64,000 nt of DNA from Xestospongia bergquistia (GCA_963965975.1 OZ014419.1:6342150-6406149); one strand, 5' to 3'. Positions 12,301 to 25,754 are shown, counted from the first letter of the stretch. Numbers and translations are program-made. The notes: generated by a model not told the origin, from the sequence alone.

Positions 12301-14959
12301 AGTTATCTGTTTCTTGTACCTCATTGTAAGTTGTGACACCTTTCTCTCTGACCTTCTCACAAACTAACTGAGAGAAATGTCTCAATCCTTTATTTTGCTT
12401 CTCCCCAGTTCCTTTAGTACTTGTGTTAGTATTTTTCTTACGTTTGACACTACAGACAAGATGAACAATCAAGAAATAGCACATATTTTTTACTATATTC
12501 AGAACAATAGTTCTTACCTGTCTTCTTGATCTGATGCAGGGGGTCGACCTCTTTTACGACCACTCACAGGTGTGATTTGAGTGGGTGTGGTAACTGTAGG
12601 CACCAAAGAAGGTGAAACAGTTGGTTTAAGTATAGGTAGCCGTTGGGCAGAGCTTGTAGACGAGGAGACAGCAGCAGCAGCTGTTAAAACTTGTTGCTAA
12701 ACAAAAAAATGAAATACAATCATTACTTTAATAAAAAGTGATGACGTAATGTAAAAATTGTATGACAAATTTGACAACCCACCAAATTAGCTTGTCCAAG
12801 TTGATTACTGCCTAGCAAAGAATTCAGCAAAGATTTAGCATCTGTAATAAAAATAAAACAGAGTCTATTAAATGCAGTATAATATGACAGACATAGAAGT
12901 TAGAACACAACATCTACCAATGAACTATTGATAATTCTTAGATGTTTGATAGTCAAACAACAGATGGTATCATCACACATTATACAATGACAATATTAAT
13001 AAGTTTGTAAAACTAAATTGAGTAATTTAATCTCCTAAACCTCACCCTAGAAACCAAGTCTGACACAACCCAAACCAAAGCAACTATCATAGTAATTAGT
13101 TACGATGTTATGCTCAATACATATTATATTTCTAGTAAGTTACAATAAAAATCCCTCAAGCAAAGTCAAGTCAGAAGTGCAAAGACCTTAACAAAAAGAC
13201 ATTTAAAAAAAGCTTAACAGATTTGTTGAAAACATCTACTACTAAACAATAAAGACAACTTCTTCTCTGACTATAACTTTGACAATTTAACAATTACTTC
13301 TACACATCAATTCAAATGTAGAGTTAGTATTAACTTATATAACAGCTGGGATCCTTTACCACATTTTCAGTCTAATACCTAATTTATAGGTGCAAATCAT
13401 ACACTATATAATGTAGATTACTTCTCTATATACATAAATACAGTTTCCTTGCCTGATAGCTGAGCAAAGGCAGTAACAGACGAAGCATTAGAAGTGTCAA
13501 CAGTTGACAGTGAGGAACCATTTGTCATACTAGGTGTCTAATGGAAAGAACAACATAATTACATGTATACATTTAATATAACCGACCATGAGCAGTTAAT
13601 ATACTTAGATTATTGTATTATCTTGTGTTTCTAAAAGCTAAGAGTTTATAAATAGAGAGAGTTTGTATGTATATCTCTGTAAGCAATAATGGAAGGAGAG
13701 AGGAACTTCCTGGTAATAATATTGATAATTACATGTCTTCAATTTTGTGTTATTGACATAAGCAGCTGAATTAGAATTTTAAAGTCAGTGTAGAATGAGA
13801 TATACCTGAGATGCCAAATAATTATTATTGACAAAACAAGAGGTACTCAAATAATCTGGTGTAGAAATCTATCTAACAGTTCACTGTGTCAGTTTCACAC
13901 AGAGCTCTAATACCAGAAATCAATGAGGAAGGATAATATACCACTATTACACAGAGTCTTAATATAAGCTGTTAATGCTGTTAGAAGTGCTTAGTAATTT
14001 ACTCTATGCTGAGAACAGTGTGGTTTAACTAACAAGAGAACACAAATAATAAAGAGTACAGGTGTCGATCTCAAACTCAATTAATTTGACTATTCAAAGA
14101 AAGTGTACAAATGAAAAGCATTCAAATAACATATCATGTTAAAAATATAGTTTGTATATACTACAATAGAAGGATAGGCAACAGGAAACACTGTATGGTC
14201 ATATTTAAAATCAACACTCGCAACACATCATGAAATATCTCATGAGACTAAACAGTAACAATTTCAAACTTACAATTAAGTATTTTTTTGCTACAAGATG
14301 CTTTAACTAAACCAATAAGAATTATAAAACAAATGATCCATTAATTCCACTCCTACTAACTACATAACCTCAGTATTTAGTAGAGTCATGAGTCAGTAAC
14401 TAACAAACCCATCTATTTTAAAGTATTATACAACAACATATTAATACTAACTTACAATGTTCTGTGACGATGAACAAGTTGCTGCAGATACACCTAAATA
14501 AGAGTTAAAAAACACAAGTAGTATGTTACCAAGTAGAACTGGCTGTTATCGCTAGCCCTAATAATTTTTAACTTCTTCCATCATATATCAGATTTAACTG
14601 TGATTTAAGAGCTAAATAATAGGGTTCACATTTTCATGGAAAGTGATTGACGTACCAAGCAAAATATGTAGTTTATACATCATTGGATGATGGAGACAAC
14701 GTCCAATAATGTTTAATATAAAATATTATATATATTATAATATGACTCATGCACAGGCAGGCCCTCTTGTCATATTATTTACAATGGGAATATTTGTAAG
14801 GGAGTTCATATTTTATGTGGTTGTTAATTTTAAAACAGGGATACAACGGGTCAGAGTGTTAGACTACAAGTTGCTATATCTCTATGAATATGAGTGAAGG
14901 AGTGGTATGAAATAAAAATGTGACAGAGTTGGTTTACCACTTTCTGGCTGGTTAGCCAT
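9323..14959 (-). CDS. TFDP: Transcription factor Dp (E2F dimerisation partner)
   Basis: Dp proteins pair with E2F to bind E2F sites and control cell-cycle genes. The minus-strand exons give MANQPESG (14959), several low-complexity exons, then the winged-helix DNA-binding domain: [18 protein letters not shown] and TTYNEV (near 12300-12400), [14 protein letters not shown] (~11640-11700), and [20 protein letters not shown] (~11395-11525), which carries the Dp/E2F RRVYD motif. Dimerisation follows with [55 protein letters not shown] and [26 protein letters not shown] split over exons down to 10575. The last exon (to 9323) adds about 280 residues rich in Ser, Pro, Gln, Thr and Ala, unlike the short acidic tail of vertebrate Dp. 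The intron at about 12845-13452 appears to use a GC donor. It is divergent from TPP2. Orthology is strong; exact N-terminal exons are less sure. Confidence 0.92.
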
Positions 14960-15295
14960 CTTTGAAGAATCTCTTTTGAAGTATGTAGCTGTTGAATACA
15001 GTTACTACTACACTTAAATGTGATGGTAAAGTTCAGGGTAGCGGTGAAAGACGCTCCTTGGATTTGGGGTTCCGTGGAGAGGTGGCACAATCGTAGAAGC
15101 TGTTCTGTCCTGATAATTGACGTAAAAGAGGCCGTAGGGACTTGAGTTACCTGCAATGAGTCTCGTCAGGGAAGAGGTCTTTCAAATTTGAAATATAATC
15201 TCTTGTGGTAAAGAGATATATAAAGTTATAGAGTGCGTTGTTGGAGTAGACTCCTTACAAAAGAAGACAGCCTCCCTGTTGCTTTGGCTCCTTCT

Positions 15296-15304
15296 CCGCG
15301 AAAA
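15296..15304 (-). promoter_or_regulatory. E2F-like site
   Basis: CCGCGAAAA on the plus strand reads TTTTCGCGG on the minus strand, close to the E2F/Dp consensus TTTSSCGC. It would allow TFDP to be regulated by its own complex. It is a short motif, so chance is possible. Confidence 0.35.
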
Positions 15305-15310
15305 TTATAA

Positions 15311-15322
15311 TGCGCATGCGCA
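15311..15322. promoter_or_regulatory. NRF1 palindromic site
   Basis: TGCGCATGCGCA is a perfect 12-base NRF1 consensus (YGCGCAYGCGCR) placed between two divergent housekeeping genes. The rarity of CpG in the surroundings makes a chance match unlikely. Confidence 0.7.
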
Positions 15323-15441
15323 GTAAAGTGATGTATAATAGTATTGCTATGGCAATATAGGAATAATAGCTATTAATAGGGTTGAGGGAGGGGATTTCCC
15401 AATCAGCTGAGGTTACTCCTCCCATATTCTACAAGGAAAAG

Positions 15442-18400
15442 ATGGCCGCTGAAGAAGGATTTGGTTTAGAAGATTTGAAACCTTTTCCAGAACACTCTCT
15501 TGTACCCAAAAGAGAAACAGGAGCAGAAAGATTCCTCACTCGTTACCCCAATTATGATGGGAGGGGTACAGTGATTGCTATACTTGACACAGGCGTGGAT
15601 CCTGCAGCTCTAGGACTGCAGGTTAAAACTAAAATACCTTCACTTTTGGGGGATAATAAGCAAAATAGTAAAAGTCATATATTAGAAGACATTTTTACAA
15701 CTTTTTATACTATACAGTTAAGGAATAGTGCATAAAATATCTGTTAATACTGGTACTATAATTTGAGTTAAATTTTGGGGAGGGACATTGGGTTAATATT
15801 ATTCTGCTTACAAGACTATTTTGGCGTGTTTCTATATTTAGTTGTTTCATACTGTCATCATACTAACTCTATTTATAGTACACATCTGATGGACGTCCCA
15901 AAATTATTGATCTCGTTGATGTTAGTGGTAGTGGAGATGTTGACACATCTACCATTAGAACCACTGAAATTGAAACAGAGAGAGTCATCGATGGACTTAG
16001 TGGTAGGAAACTATTGGTAAATGACACACGCTATTAATTGTTATCATATCTTTTAATTTTGATTATGAATATATCTACTTACTCATACCATTTGTAAGGA
16101 TTTTATTTACCCTTGATCTTCATGTTTTATAGATTCCTGACAGTTGGAAGAACCCTTCTCAAACATGGCATGTTGGAATCAAGGCAGCTTTTGATATATT
16201 TCCAAGTGCCTTAAAGACAAGAATTCAAGTAAACAATTATGATTTTGATAATGTCCTTTTAGCAATGTACATGTAATTTACTTTATTCAACGATAACTTC
16301 TAAACTAAATTACATGTTGTTTCATAATAAACTCTGTTTTTGAACAGAAAGATTTTGTTGAGAAGGAGTGGACTCCAGTTCATACTCCTCTACTGACAGG
16401 AGCAGAGAAAGAACTACAAGAGTTTGAAGTAAAGAACAAAACGGAGACTAGCATAGTAAGTTGTTCCACCAAGATGATTTGTCACCTTTAATTACTTGTA
16501 GGAAACCAGCTGCTTGTTATTGTATTTTTTAACACTTGGCATTTCATTAGACATCATTTCCTTCTATACTTGTATGTATGTCACCATGGCAACACTCCTA
16601 ATCTAAGTAGCATTAGTGAACTAAACAACATTGACAATGCTTTATGATGTCAAACAATTCATAAGAAATTTATTAATGACTAATATAATATGCAACTTAT
16701 TGATATGAAATGTGAACTTTATCTCCTTCATATAATTATTAAAGGTTTTCGTCCTTATAGAAAACTCGTTTGGAGAAGGAGGAGTTTCAGGCTCGTGTAG
16801 ATCTTCTTACTAGTTTTAATAGTAAAACATCATTAGCAGGACCTGTGTACGATTGTGTAGTTTTTCATGATGGTAATTCATGGAGGTATGTGTTTATAAT
16901 ATTCTCTTTACTTTGTATGAGTTTTCAGCTGTTCACTCATTCTCTTTATCTTTCATTCTTTTTATCCATTTACTTGCTCTATTTAGTGCTGTAGTTGATA
17001 CATCAGAATCAGGTGACCTACAATCCTGTACTCTGTTGAAGCCATACAAAGAATCCAAGGAGTGGTCAAAATTTGGAACAAAAGGTCAGTTATTATTTTG
17101 ACACTACACACACATCATTATAATCAGGAGATGTTTTAATAATTTTTTAATTTTCAGATCAGTTTACTTACTCCATCAACATTTATGAAAATGGCAATGT
17201 TCTTAGTATTGTTACTAATGGAGGTTAGTTATATTCTAGAGAATGCAATAGAGTGTCACATGACATGAAAAATTATCCCACAATCTGTCACATGGACATT
17301 TATTAATACTTGTTTTTTAGGGTCACATGGTACTCATGTGGCTTCTATAACTGCTGGATATTTCCCAGAGACTCCTGAGAGAAATGGGGTTGCCCCTGGT
17401 GCTCAGTTGATTGGAATTAAAATAGGAGACACTCGTTTAAGTACAATGGAAACGTCTCCTTCACTTATTAGAGCTGTGAGTTATTTTTGTGTGTCTATTT
17501 ACCCACTCCAACTGTCCATTTCTGTTCATTATACATCCATTTTGATCCTTTATCTATCCATTTGATGTTATAGTGTTCAGTTATTGCCAGTGCTAAATGT
17601 GACTTGGCTAACTTCAGTTATGGTGAAGCCTCACATTGGACAAACAAAGGGTTAGTCCCTGGTTATTAGTAAAATTACTAGCAGCTGTTCTTTCCTCCCT
17701 TCAGAGCTGTGTTAGATCAGTTTACTTCTCTTGTACGTAAAAACAATGTGATATTTGTTTCTAGTGCCGGTAATAATGGCCCTGCCCTCTCTACCGTGGG
17801 TTGTCCTGGTGGTAATACTGAGGCTCTTATTGGTATGTTCATTCTATTCTATTCTAATTCTTATTTCATCCTTTGTCCTCATTCCCATTTTTTCTTATTC
17901 CTGTACCACTTCTGTTTATACTCGTTCCAAACCATATCATTGTATCCACATTCTTACACCACTCTATTCCCTATGATGTAGGTGTGGCTGCATTTGTGTC
18001 ACCTGATATGATGGCAGGGGCTTACTCTTTAATGAAGACTAAACCTGGTACTCCATATACCTGGAGTTCTAAAGGACCTACGTATGTATAATCAGAGACG
18101 ATGTTTTATTTATTTCCTATACAGTACTGATGGTGATTTGGGTGTGTCTATTGCTGCTCCTGGTGGCGCTTTTACATCTGTTCCAAACTGGACACTTCAA
18201 TGTAGTCAGTTAATGAATGGAACATCAATGTCATCACCCAATGCTTGTGGAAATATTGGTAATATCATAGTTTATTAATAAATATATGTACATATACTCA
18301 CTATCTTCCTTAGCGTTGCTTTTGTCAGCTCTCAAAGCTCATGGTCTTCAATACACTCCTGCTCTTATTAAGAGAACCATTGAAAATACAGCTATTCCTC

Positions 18401-18586
18401 TAGGATCACATGATGCTTTCTCTATTGGTCATGGAGTCCTACAGGTACTGTACCTTTAATACATGTACTTGTTCTATATTATATGTTACAGGTTGATAAA
18501 GCTTATGAGAGATTTTTAGAGATTGTTAATTTGTCAACTAGTCCTGTAGAATTCAAGGTACTTGTTATTTTGATTTTATACTTTAC

Positions 18587-18623
<37 letters not shown>

Positions 18624-21600
18624 GGTCTCTGTAATAGGACAACAAGGACAACAGTCAAAGTGTAGAGGGATTTATTTAAGGGAACCTCATCATTTACAAA
18701 GAACTACACATCATGCTGTAACTATAGAACCTTCTTTTAATGATAATGCTCGTATGTTAAGAAGACAATACATGTTACATGATTACTTTGATTTCCATCC
18801 TCATTATCTATAGCTGTCAATCTTAAGCTAGAGTTCACTCAAGAGGTGGCACTTGTTCCTACTCAGCCGTGGGTACAAGCTCCTAAACATATCATTCTAA
18901 CTGCTTCAGGTACATAATATCAACTGATGTTTTGTCAGTCAAATGGATTCCAGTTATTATACCCACAATGTAACTTTGTAGAACTATTTGTACAATACTT
19001 GTATACTAATTTTAAGAAATCACAAATTTACACTGTTATATCTTATTAATAATAGCTCGTCAGTTTGGTGTGAGCATTGATGAATCTGGACTTGAACCAG
19101 GACCTCATTTTGCTGAGGTAGACATTCAGTCATATGTTTGTCATGTGACGTTGTTCATGTCATGTGATCATTTTATAATTTCATGTGATTCTCTTTATTT
19201 AGTTGTGTGGCTATAGTCTTAGAGACAGTCATAACAAAGGTCCATTGTTCCGAGTACCTATCACTGTCATTATACCATCACTTCTTAATGACAGGTACAT
19301 ACTCATTACACAGTAATGACAGGGTCGTGTATACTCATTACACAGTAATGACAGGGTCGTATATACTCATTACACAGTAATGATAGGGTCGTATATACTC
19401 ATTACACAGAGTCATACATTTTGTGCATTAGTGACAAGGTCACATTTGAGTGAGTGTTCAAATGTAATTAATGACACAGTCATATTTGAGTGAGTACTCA
19501 ATGTAATTGAGGTCATAGTTGAATTAGTATTCAATGTAATTGATGACACGGTAATGTTTGTATTGCAATAATTAAAGGATCATAGGTACATGTACTCATT
19601 TGGCACTAACTTTAGCTAGGATTTGAACCAAGAACCTTTTGAATACTAGTCAGATACTCTATCATTGAGCCACTGAAGCCTGGATAAGGAAGAGTAATTC
19701 ATACTCATATAATGAGCATAATCAAGTTTGACAATTACACTGAGATTCTCTCTCTTTAGTTACTAGTGTAATGTGTAACATCCCAGCATGTTTATCTAGT
19801 TGTCTCTCTCTAGTAATCTTTATATTTATTTTATAGAATGTCATATAAAGTGGAGAAACTAGAGCTCAATAATTCAGCAATTAAGAGATATTTCTTTCAT
19901 ATACCAACAGAAGCTACTTGGGCAGGTAATACATATAGTACATTTGATTTTATGTAATAATTCTATTTGCTAACAATATGAGGTGAATTTTTAACCTAAT
20001 AGCACCCTTTGTCATTTTCTCTCTATCTCTCTCTCTCTTTCTCTCTCTCTCAGAGATCTTAGTAGAAAATCTCAATGAAGATAAACGATCACGTCTTTGG
20101 ATCCATACTATACAACTCCTCTCTGAAAAAGCTTACCGAGAGAAAGAGACTTTGGATACTCTCCAATTAGAACCAGGTGCTAATAGTACTGTTGTAGTAC
20201 CTACTATGGTAAGTCAAGAACTATTGGTACACATATAAATTGTATTGTTACTGTGGTTATTTTTTAAGGGTGGTCACACAATGGAGCTATGTGTGACTCA
20301 GTACTGGTCAGAGCTCCACCCAGTATCAGTATCTGTTAATATGACATTCCATAGTCTCCGCCCATCCTGTGCTGAATTGTCTTTGGTAAGAACTACTTTA
20401 TTAAGTATTCATACAAGAATAATTATTATGTGAACAAAGGGTTAACAATGTAAACTAATGTAGATTAATTTATTATAATTATGATAGAGTCTTGATAAAA
20501 ATTCTCTGTTCTTTAGCATGCCAGTAAGTGTTGGACTCGACTAGATGTTAGTGGTAGTTATCAACTTGAAGAGCTGCACCCTGAGTTTAAATTAACTCAC
20601 TATGCTCAATCTAAAAGGTAAGTTTCCTTGTACATATCTCATTACTCTATCTGACATCCTATCCTCATTTGTTATTCCTTTCTTGTACATGTCTCATTAC
20701 TCTATTTGATGTCCCAATCATCCATTCAATCTTTCGTTCATTATTCTTTTCCTTTCAGACCGACTGAAGCAATCATCAAACCACTGGGATCATTAGATGT
20801 ACTACCTAATGGAAAACAAATGTATGAACTGCTACTTACATATACTTTCCACATAGTATGTGTATTACATTGTATTGTGTATATTACATTATGGTTCATA
20901 TTAGTCTAAGCCTGCTGAAGTGAGACCCAATGCATATCTATTGAGTGATCTCTTATATGAGAATCCTTATGGAGGTCAATTATGGATGATATATAATCAA
21001 CACAAACAATTAATGGGGTCTGGAGATGCTTACCCAAAAAACTACAACGTGAAATTGGAGAAGGGAGATTATACATTGCTAATGCAGGTTGGGTAATGGG
21101 TGACATGTAGCTACTGAGGTCTCTCTCTGTCTCTCTCTCAGGTTCGTCATGAAACAAAAGGGCAGTTAGATTCTCTCAAAGATATGCCTATAATGTTAGA
21201 AACAAAGTTATCTTCTACAATAACAATGGATGTAGCTGGTACACGTTGTGGTCAAACAAAATGGGGCTCAGCTATTAAAGTTAAACCTGGTAGCACTCTT
21301 CCTATATATGTAATGGCTGTCCCAGATGACAAGTGAGTTAATCGTTAGATATCAGTAATAACAGTATAGTGAGTCACTATAGAAATGATCTTAGTACTAA
21401 TATCTAACTCAATACAACTATATCTCCCTTCTATGTCACTAACATGTTCAATACTTCCTAACTAACTAAATTACTTGACAACTTCTGTCTTTACAGGTTG
21501 TTAAAATCCGTTGGATCACAGAGCCACAGTGGTGACATTTTATCTGGTACATTTACATTGAGTAAGAATGATGTTGTCAAGAAAAAGGTGATTTCTTCAT

Positions 21601-23175
21601 AACTAAGAAATACAGATTGAAAATATATACTTCAAAATTTATATTGTATTGTCATTTTTAGATTCAGTATCCTCTTCAGTACATTATTGGTCCTAAAGCA
21701 AATAAAACAAGTAGCAGTAATACTGGGACAAAGAAGAAAGAAAAGAAAGATGAATATGAAGTGGCTTTGAAAGATTTCAAACTTCAGTGGATGACGTGAG
21801 AGAGAGAGAGTTAATTCAATGTTTACTTACTTACTTACTCCAGGAAAGGATCTCTTGATCTATCTGACCTAGAGATAGAATATGATGATGACTTGGACTA
21901 TTTGATGGCTCGTCTCAAACTAATTGAAGGAGACAAAGAGGTAGCCCCTATCATTAGTGATTTCACCATTACATATATAATGTACACTTTTTTTACTAGG
22001 CCTCTTGGAGTGAGACTGTTGAGAGTCTTATTTCAAAGATGACTTCTCAGGTAAGATCAATATAATATAGTATCAAGTTACTATCTCTTTGGTAGCTCAA
22101 TATACAAGACATTTTAGCTCATCAAGGAACAAAGACTGATATATCACAAGAAGCAACTGAAAAATCAAGGTGAGGTGTGATTGCTGTCATTTCATATTTA
22201 ATAATTATAAATCTTCCCAACTTTGATGTCCTAACATTAAACTCCTATGATTGATCAATGTTTAATAAATATCAATGTCAATTCTATTTATAACTAATGT
22301 TTCTTTTAGTGAACTTGACAAACAGAAAAACATGTTGATAGAACTACGAATTCTTGAGGTAAAACTATACCAATCATGACTTTTAAAAGCACTCTTTTAT
22401 TTTTTACTACTTAATATAGTTTGTGAATGAATTCCTCAATTTTATTGATTACATTTCCAGTATCTTAAAACCATTTTTCTGTTTCTCCTCAGGGTTCATT
22501 ATTGACTCGTCAAGATCCCATTGATGTTCCAAGGCTAGAGGCAGTGTACACAGAGTTAAATAAACTATTAGATCAAAAAGATGCCAAGGTATTCTGACAA
22601 GCTAACTAATGATACACCACAAACCTCTTCTATACACATAATTATATGACAAATCTATTAGTCACATGTTTAGAGTATTATATTTGGTACACTCGTCTTT
22701 ACTGCCATCTCTCTTGACTACAGTTAAAAGGTTTTAAACAGAAGTTAGCAGAGGCTCTTGGTTTGTTAGGACTAACAGCAAAATTATTAGAAGAAGAGAT
22801 GAATGATAAAGGTTATAATAAGACCTCAGAAGAGAAACTAATCAAAGTATGTAAATAATGTATTAAATGAGAGCAGTAGAATAAAACTATATATGTATAT
22901 TATTGAAATGGTTTGAATATCAAACAAAGTCTTTAATCATAGTATTTCTTTAAATAATGTGTCTAGTTTAGTCCAATGGTATTCCATTACCATATCTTTA
23001 ATAATAAAATATTAAGACTATGTAGAGAACTTTGATATAGCAATAACAATAATTGTTTTATTGATGTATTTTTATTTCTCTTTAGCTTACCCGACAATTA
23101 GGATGGGAACATGTGGCAGTCTTAATGGAAGGATGGTTACCTAGAAAATATCCTGACAATTATCAATTGTTTTAG
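15442..23175 (+). CDS. TPP2: Tripeptidyl peptidase II
   Basis: A giant cytosolic subtilisin-family serine protease that removes tripeptides from N-termini of peptides, often after the proteasome. More than twenty exons are visible. The start [19 protein letters not shown] aligns with the animal TPP2 N-terminus. The catalytic Asp is in [11 protein letters not shown] (exon 1), the His in [16 protein letters not shown] (~17320-17370), the oxyanion Asn in [18 protein letters not shown] (~17760-17815), and the Ser in [13 protein letters not shown] (~18215-18250). Later exons match the TPP2-specific middle and C-terminal regions: [53 protein letters not shown], and the final [20 protein letters not shown] before the TAG at 23173-23175. 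All catalytic residues are present, so activity is expected. An in-frame start slightly upstream of 15442 is possible, but the homology begins at this Met. Neighbours are TFDP (divergent) and TRIM-NHL (206 bases downstream). Confidence 0.95.
18590..18622 (+). repeat. (CT)n tract before a TPP2 splice acceptor
   Basis: A CT dinucleotide run ending directly at a CTAG acceptor in TPP2, so it doubles as the polypyrimidine tract of that intron. Similar CT tracts precede the acceptors near 20050 and 21140. Confidence 0.8.
19295..19411. repeat. About 32-bp tandem repeat, 3-4 units
   Basis: Units carrying ACTCATTACACAGTAATGA and AGGGTCGTRTAT repeat three to four times in a TPP2 intron. Degraded relatives (AATGTAATTGATGACACGG) continue to about 19560, suggesting an older, longer array. 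Confidence 0.85.
19606..19680 (-). tRNA. tRNA-Thr(AGT)-like sequence, probably pseudogene or SINE head
   Basis: Read on the minus strand it begins GGCTTCAGTGGCTCAATGAT (A-box-like) and contains GGTTCAAATCC, a good RNA polymerase III B box. The 17-base anticodon arm folds with 4 of 5 pairs around loop CTAGTAT, giving anticodon AGT (Thr). The T stem has 4 of 5 pairs and the acceptor stem relies on G-U pairs with one mismatch. The wobbles and mismatches, and the location inside a TPP2 intron in antisense, favour a decaying tRNA copy or the head of a tRNA-derived SINE over a working tRNA. Confidence 0.6.
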
Positions 23176-23380
23176 TTGATCACATGACTTAATAGTGGAA
23201 CACTTTAATGAATTATTATTTAATTATCAAGTTATTTATGTAGAGTTATTCTTGGCCATTAGTCTTTTTCTATTTTTAACATTTTTCATAATATAAAAAT
23301 AACTACTTTAGTACAATAATTTCATTTCATAGTGATGTCATTGTTATAACAATATACTCGCATGATCTTTGACCTTCAAA

Positions 23381-25563
23381 ATGTCTTCCTCTACTGCTAG
23401 TGCACCTCTTAAACATGTAAGTAATGCATCATTAATATCATTTGATATGATCTCTACATACTTAGGTTAATATAACTTCTACCTGCTGTCTAAGGTGTAG
23501 TCAACCTTATCGTAACCCTCGTCTGCTCTCCTGTTGTCACTCCTTCTGTACTCAATGTATCCAGTCTCTTATCACTGAGACTAATTCCCTCACTTGTCCT
23601 TCTTGTCAACAGACTACATCTGTACCCAGTGGAGGAGTCACCTCTCTTCCTCGTAATCTTCACCTCAACAACAAACAGAGTGACATTCTTAATAAGATCA
23701 CATCTAACTCTCCTCCTCCATGTGACTCATGTGGTAAGGATCTTGCCATAGCATACTGTACTGAGTGTACAGATCTCCTCTGTAAACAATGTTGGGATGC
23801 TCATCAAATGGTACGTTTAACTCGTACACATTCTTCCTTTACTCTGGAAGAAGGTCAAAGGATGTCCAGAGACAAACTAACTAAAATGTTGCCATCTTAT
23901 TCTCTTACCTGTCAAGATCACGTTGATCAACAACTTGACTTTTACTGTGAGGAATGTACTATTCCCGTTTGTGTCAAGTGTACTATCATCAAACACAAAG
24001 ACCATCCTGTTACTGAGGTCAGTCAACAGGTCAACAAGAATAAAGAGGCTGTTTGTCACAATTTAAAAGGTTTACAAGTACTTCAACAAAAGCTTAAGAA
24101 AGTCTTGATATCAGGAAAAGAGGCAAAGGAGAAGATTAAAGCTCGTAAGAACGAAGTAGATACAATCATATGTCAGGCATTTGCAAATCTTCAACAACTT
24201 CTACATCAACGTGAGGAGGCTCTGTTAGCTAAGAATAGTGAGATAGCTAATGCTAAGGAGGCTCATTTGTCTCTTCAATTGGAGGGGATCCAACATCTCT
24301 TGGAGGCCATAACTCATTGTCAGAGTCTTGCAACCACTTCCATTGGAGAGTACAATGATGTTGAGTTACTATCAGTTGCCCACACACTGCAGACCAGAGC
24401 AAACCAACTACAACAACAGTTCTCTGAGACTTCTCTTGAACTCTGTGAGTCACCAACTATATCAGTGAATATTGATACAGATGAACTAACTACAAAGATA
24501 GCAAATGTGGGTGTTGTGTTTGATGCAACAGTAAAGGATATACCTTCTCAAGTTGAACTGGGTAGAGAATTAAATATTAAGGTAATATTCAAAGGAGATG
24601 GAATAGTTAGTGGTAGTTTTACTCCTGTTGGAGATAAGAGAACAGTGACTCAAGGTAAGACAACAGACTGTGGTGATGGTACTTACATTGTCTCTTTGAT
24701 GCCAAAGCAATTTGGTCAGCATAAGCTCTCTGTCATGGTCAATGGTCACTCTATTCAAGGCAGTCCCTTCAACCTCACTGTAAGGCGAGATTATGCATCT
24801 GTTAACAAACCAGTACAGACTATTACTGGAATATCTCGCCCAAGTTTCGTAGCCTTTTCTGACAATGGTGACATATTTGTCACTAGTAGAGGTGACCACT
24901 GTATATACGTATATGACAGGAGTGGAAGACAGAAGACTACCATTGGCTCATATGGAACTGGTCCACTACAGTTTAATAGTCCCAGTGGAATAGCTATCAA
25001 AGGTGATATAATATATGTGGCTGAACATAAAGGAAATAGGATTCAAATTAGAAGGAAGGTTTTTAGGTACTATTGGCAGTGAAGGAGTTAGTAACAAGCT
25101 GTTCCAACATCTATTTGCTGTATGTATTGGTCCTGATGGTAAGATATATGTTGCTGAATATAGTAATAATCGTATCCAAGTGTTTCATCGTGATGAAACT
25201 TTCTCTCATATCATTGATGGCAATGGCAAGCTTCAGGGTCCTGAGGGTCTCTCTTTTGACATCTCCGGTAATCTTCATGTGACTAGTTATAACTCTCACA
25301 CTATCATTGTTTTCACTCCAGAAGGTCAATATACTCATCAGTATGGCCCACCTAATTTATCCAGTCCAACTGGAATTGCTATTGATCCAGCTGGTTACTC
25401 ACTTGTAGTCAACAATGCTGGAAACTCTCTCACTATCTTTGATCCAAGTGGCTATTGTGTCAAATTAATAAAACAATTTATCTTTCCAAAAGGAGTAGCA
25501 ATAGCTCCCAATGGGTCAGTGTGGGTAGCTGATCAATATAATGATAGATTAGTTAAGTACTGA
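23381..25563 (+). CDS. TRIM-NHL protein (RING, B-boxes, filamin, NHL) with frameshift
   Basis: A ubiquitin-ligase-type TRIM protein of the TRIM2/3/71 architecture. Exon 1 starts MSSSTASAPLKH; a short intron ends near 23465 (TTAG). Next come a C3HC4 RING (CCLRCSQPYRNP, CCHSFCTQC, CPSC), B-box 1 (CDSCGKDLAIAYCTECTD), B-box 2 (CQDHVDQQLDFYCEEC, CVKCTIIKHKDH), a long coiled coil, a filamin-type Ig repeat (DCGDGTYIVSLMPKQFGQHK) and NHL repeats. After NRIQI at about 25045 the frame shifts by one base. The first frame stops at 25082, while the rest of the propeller continues in another frame to the TGA at 25561-25563 (AVCIGPDGKIYVAEYSNNRI, then GVAIAPNGSVWVADQYNDRL). No intron signals explain the shift. 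It is either a sequence error or a disabled gene; the remaining propeller is otherwise well kept, which favours error or a recent mutation. AATAAA lies near 25571. Confidence 0.88.
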
Positions 25564-25754
25564 TTGAACTAAATAAAAGTAGTTACCAATCTATACTATG
25601 GTGTGTTGAATGAATATAAATATGATATAACTTTTTTGTGATGTTCCATCACAGATAAAAACTGTATTTGTGTTAAAATAATTATAATTCCACTCCTTCT
25701 GATAAGCGCTGCCTCAATAACAACAAGCTTCCTTAAACAGGAAGTTGATTTTCA

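Larger units (their letters stand above)
14960..15441. promoter_or_regulatory. Bidirectional promoter of TFDP and TPP2
   Basis: Under 500 bases separate the divergent start codons of TFDP and TPP2. The segment near 15290-15325 is CpG-containing in an AT-rich setting and holds an NRF1 palindrome and an E2F-like site, the usual content of CpG-type bidirectional promoters. Transcription start sites cannot be placed from sequence. Confidence 0.6.
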
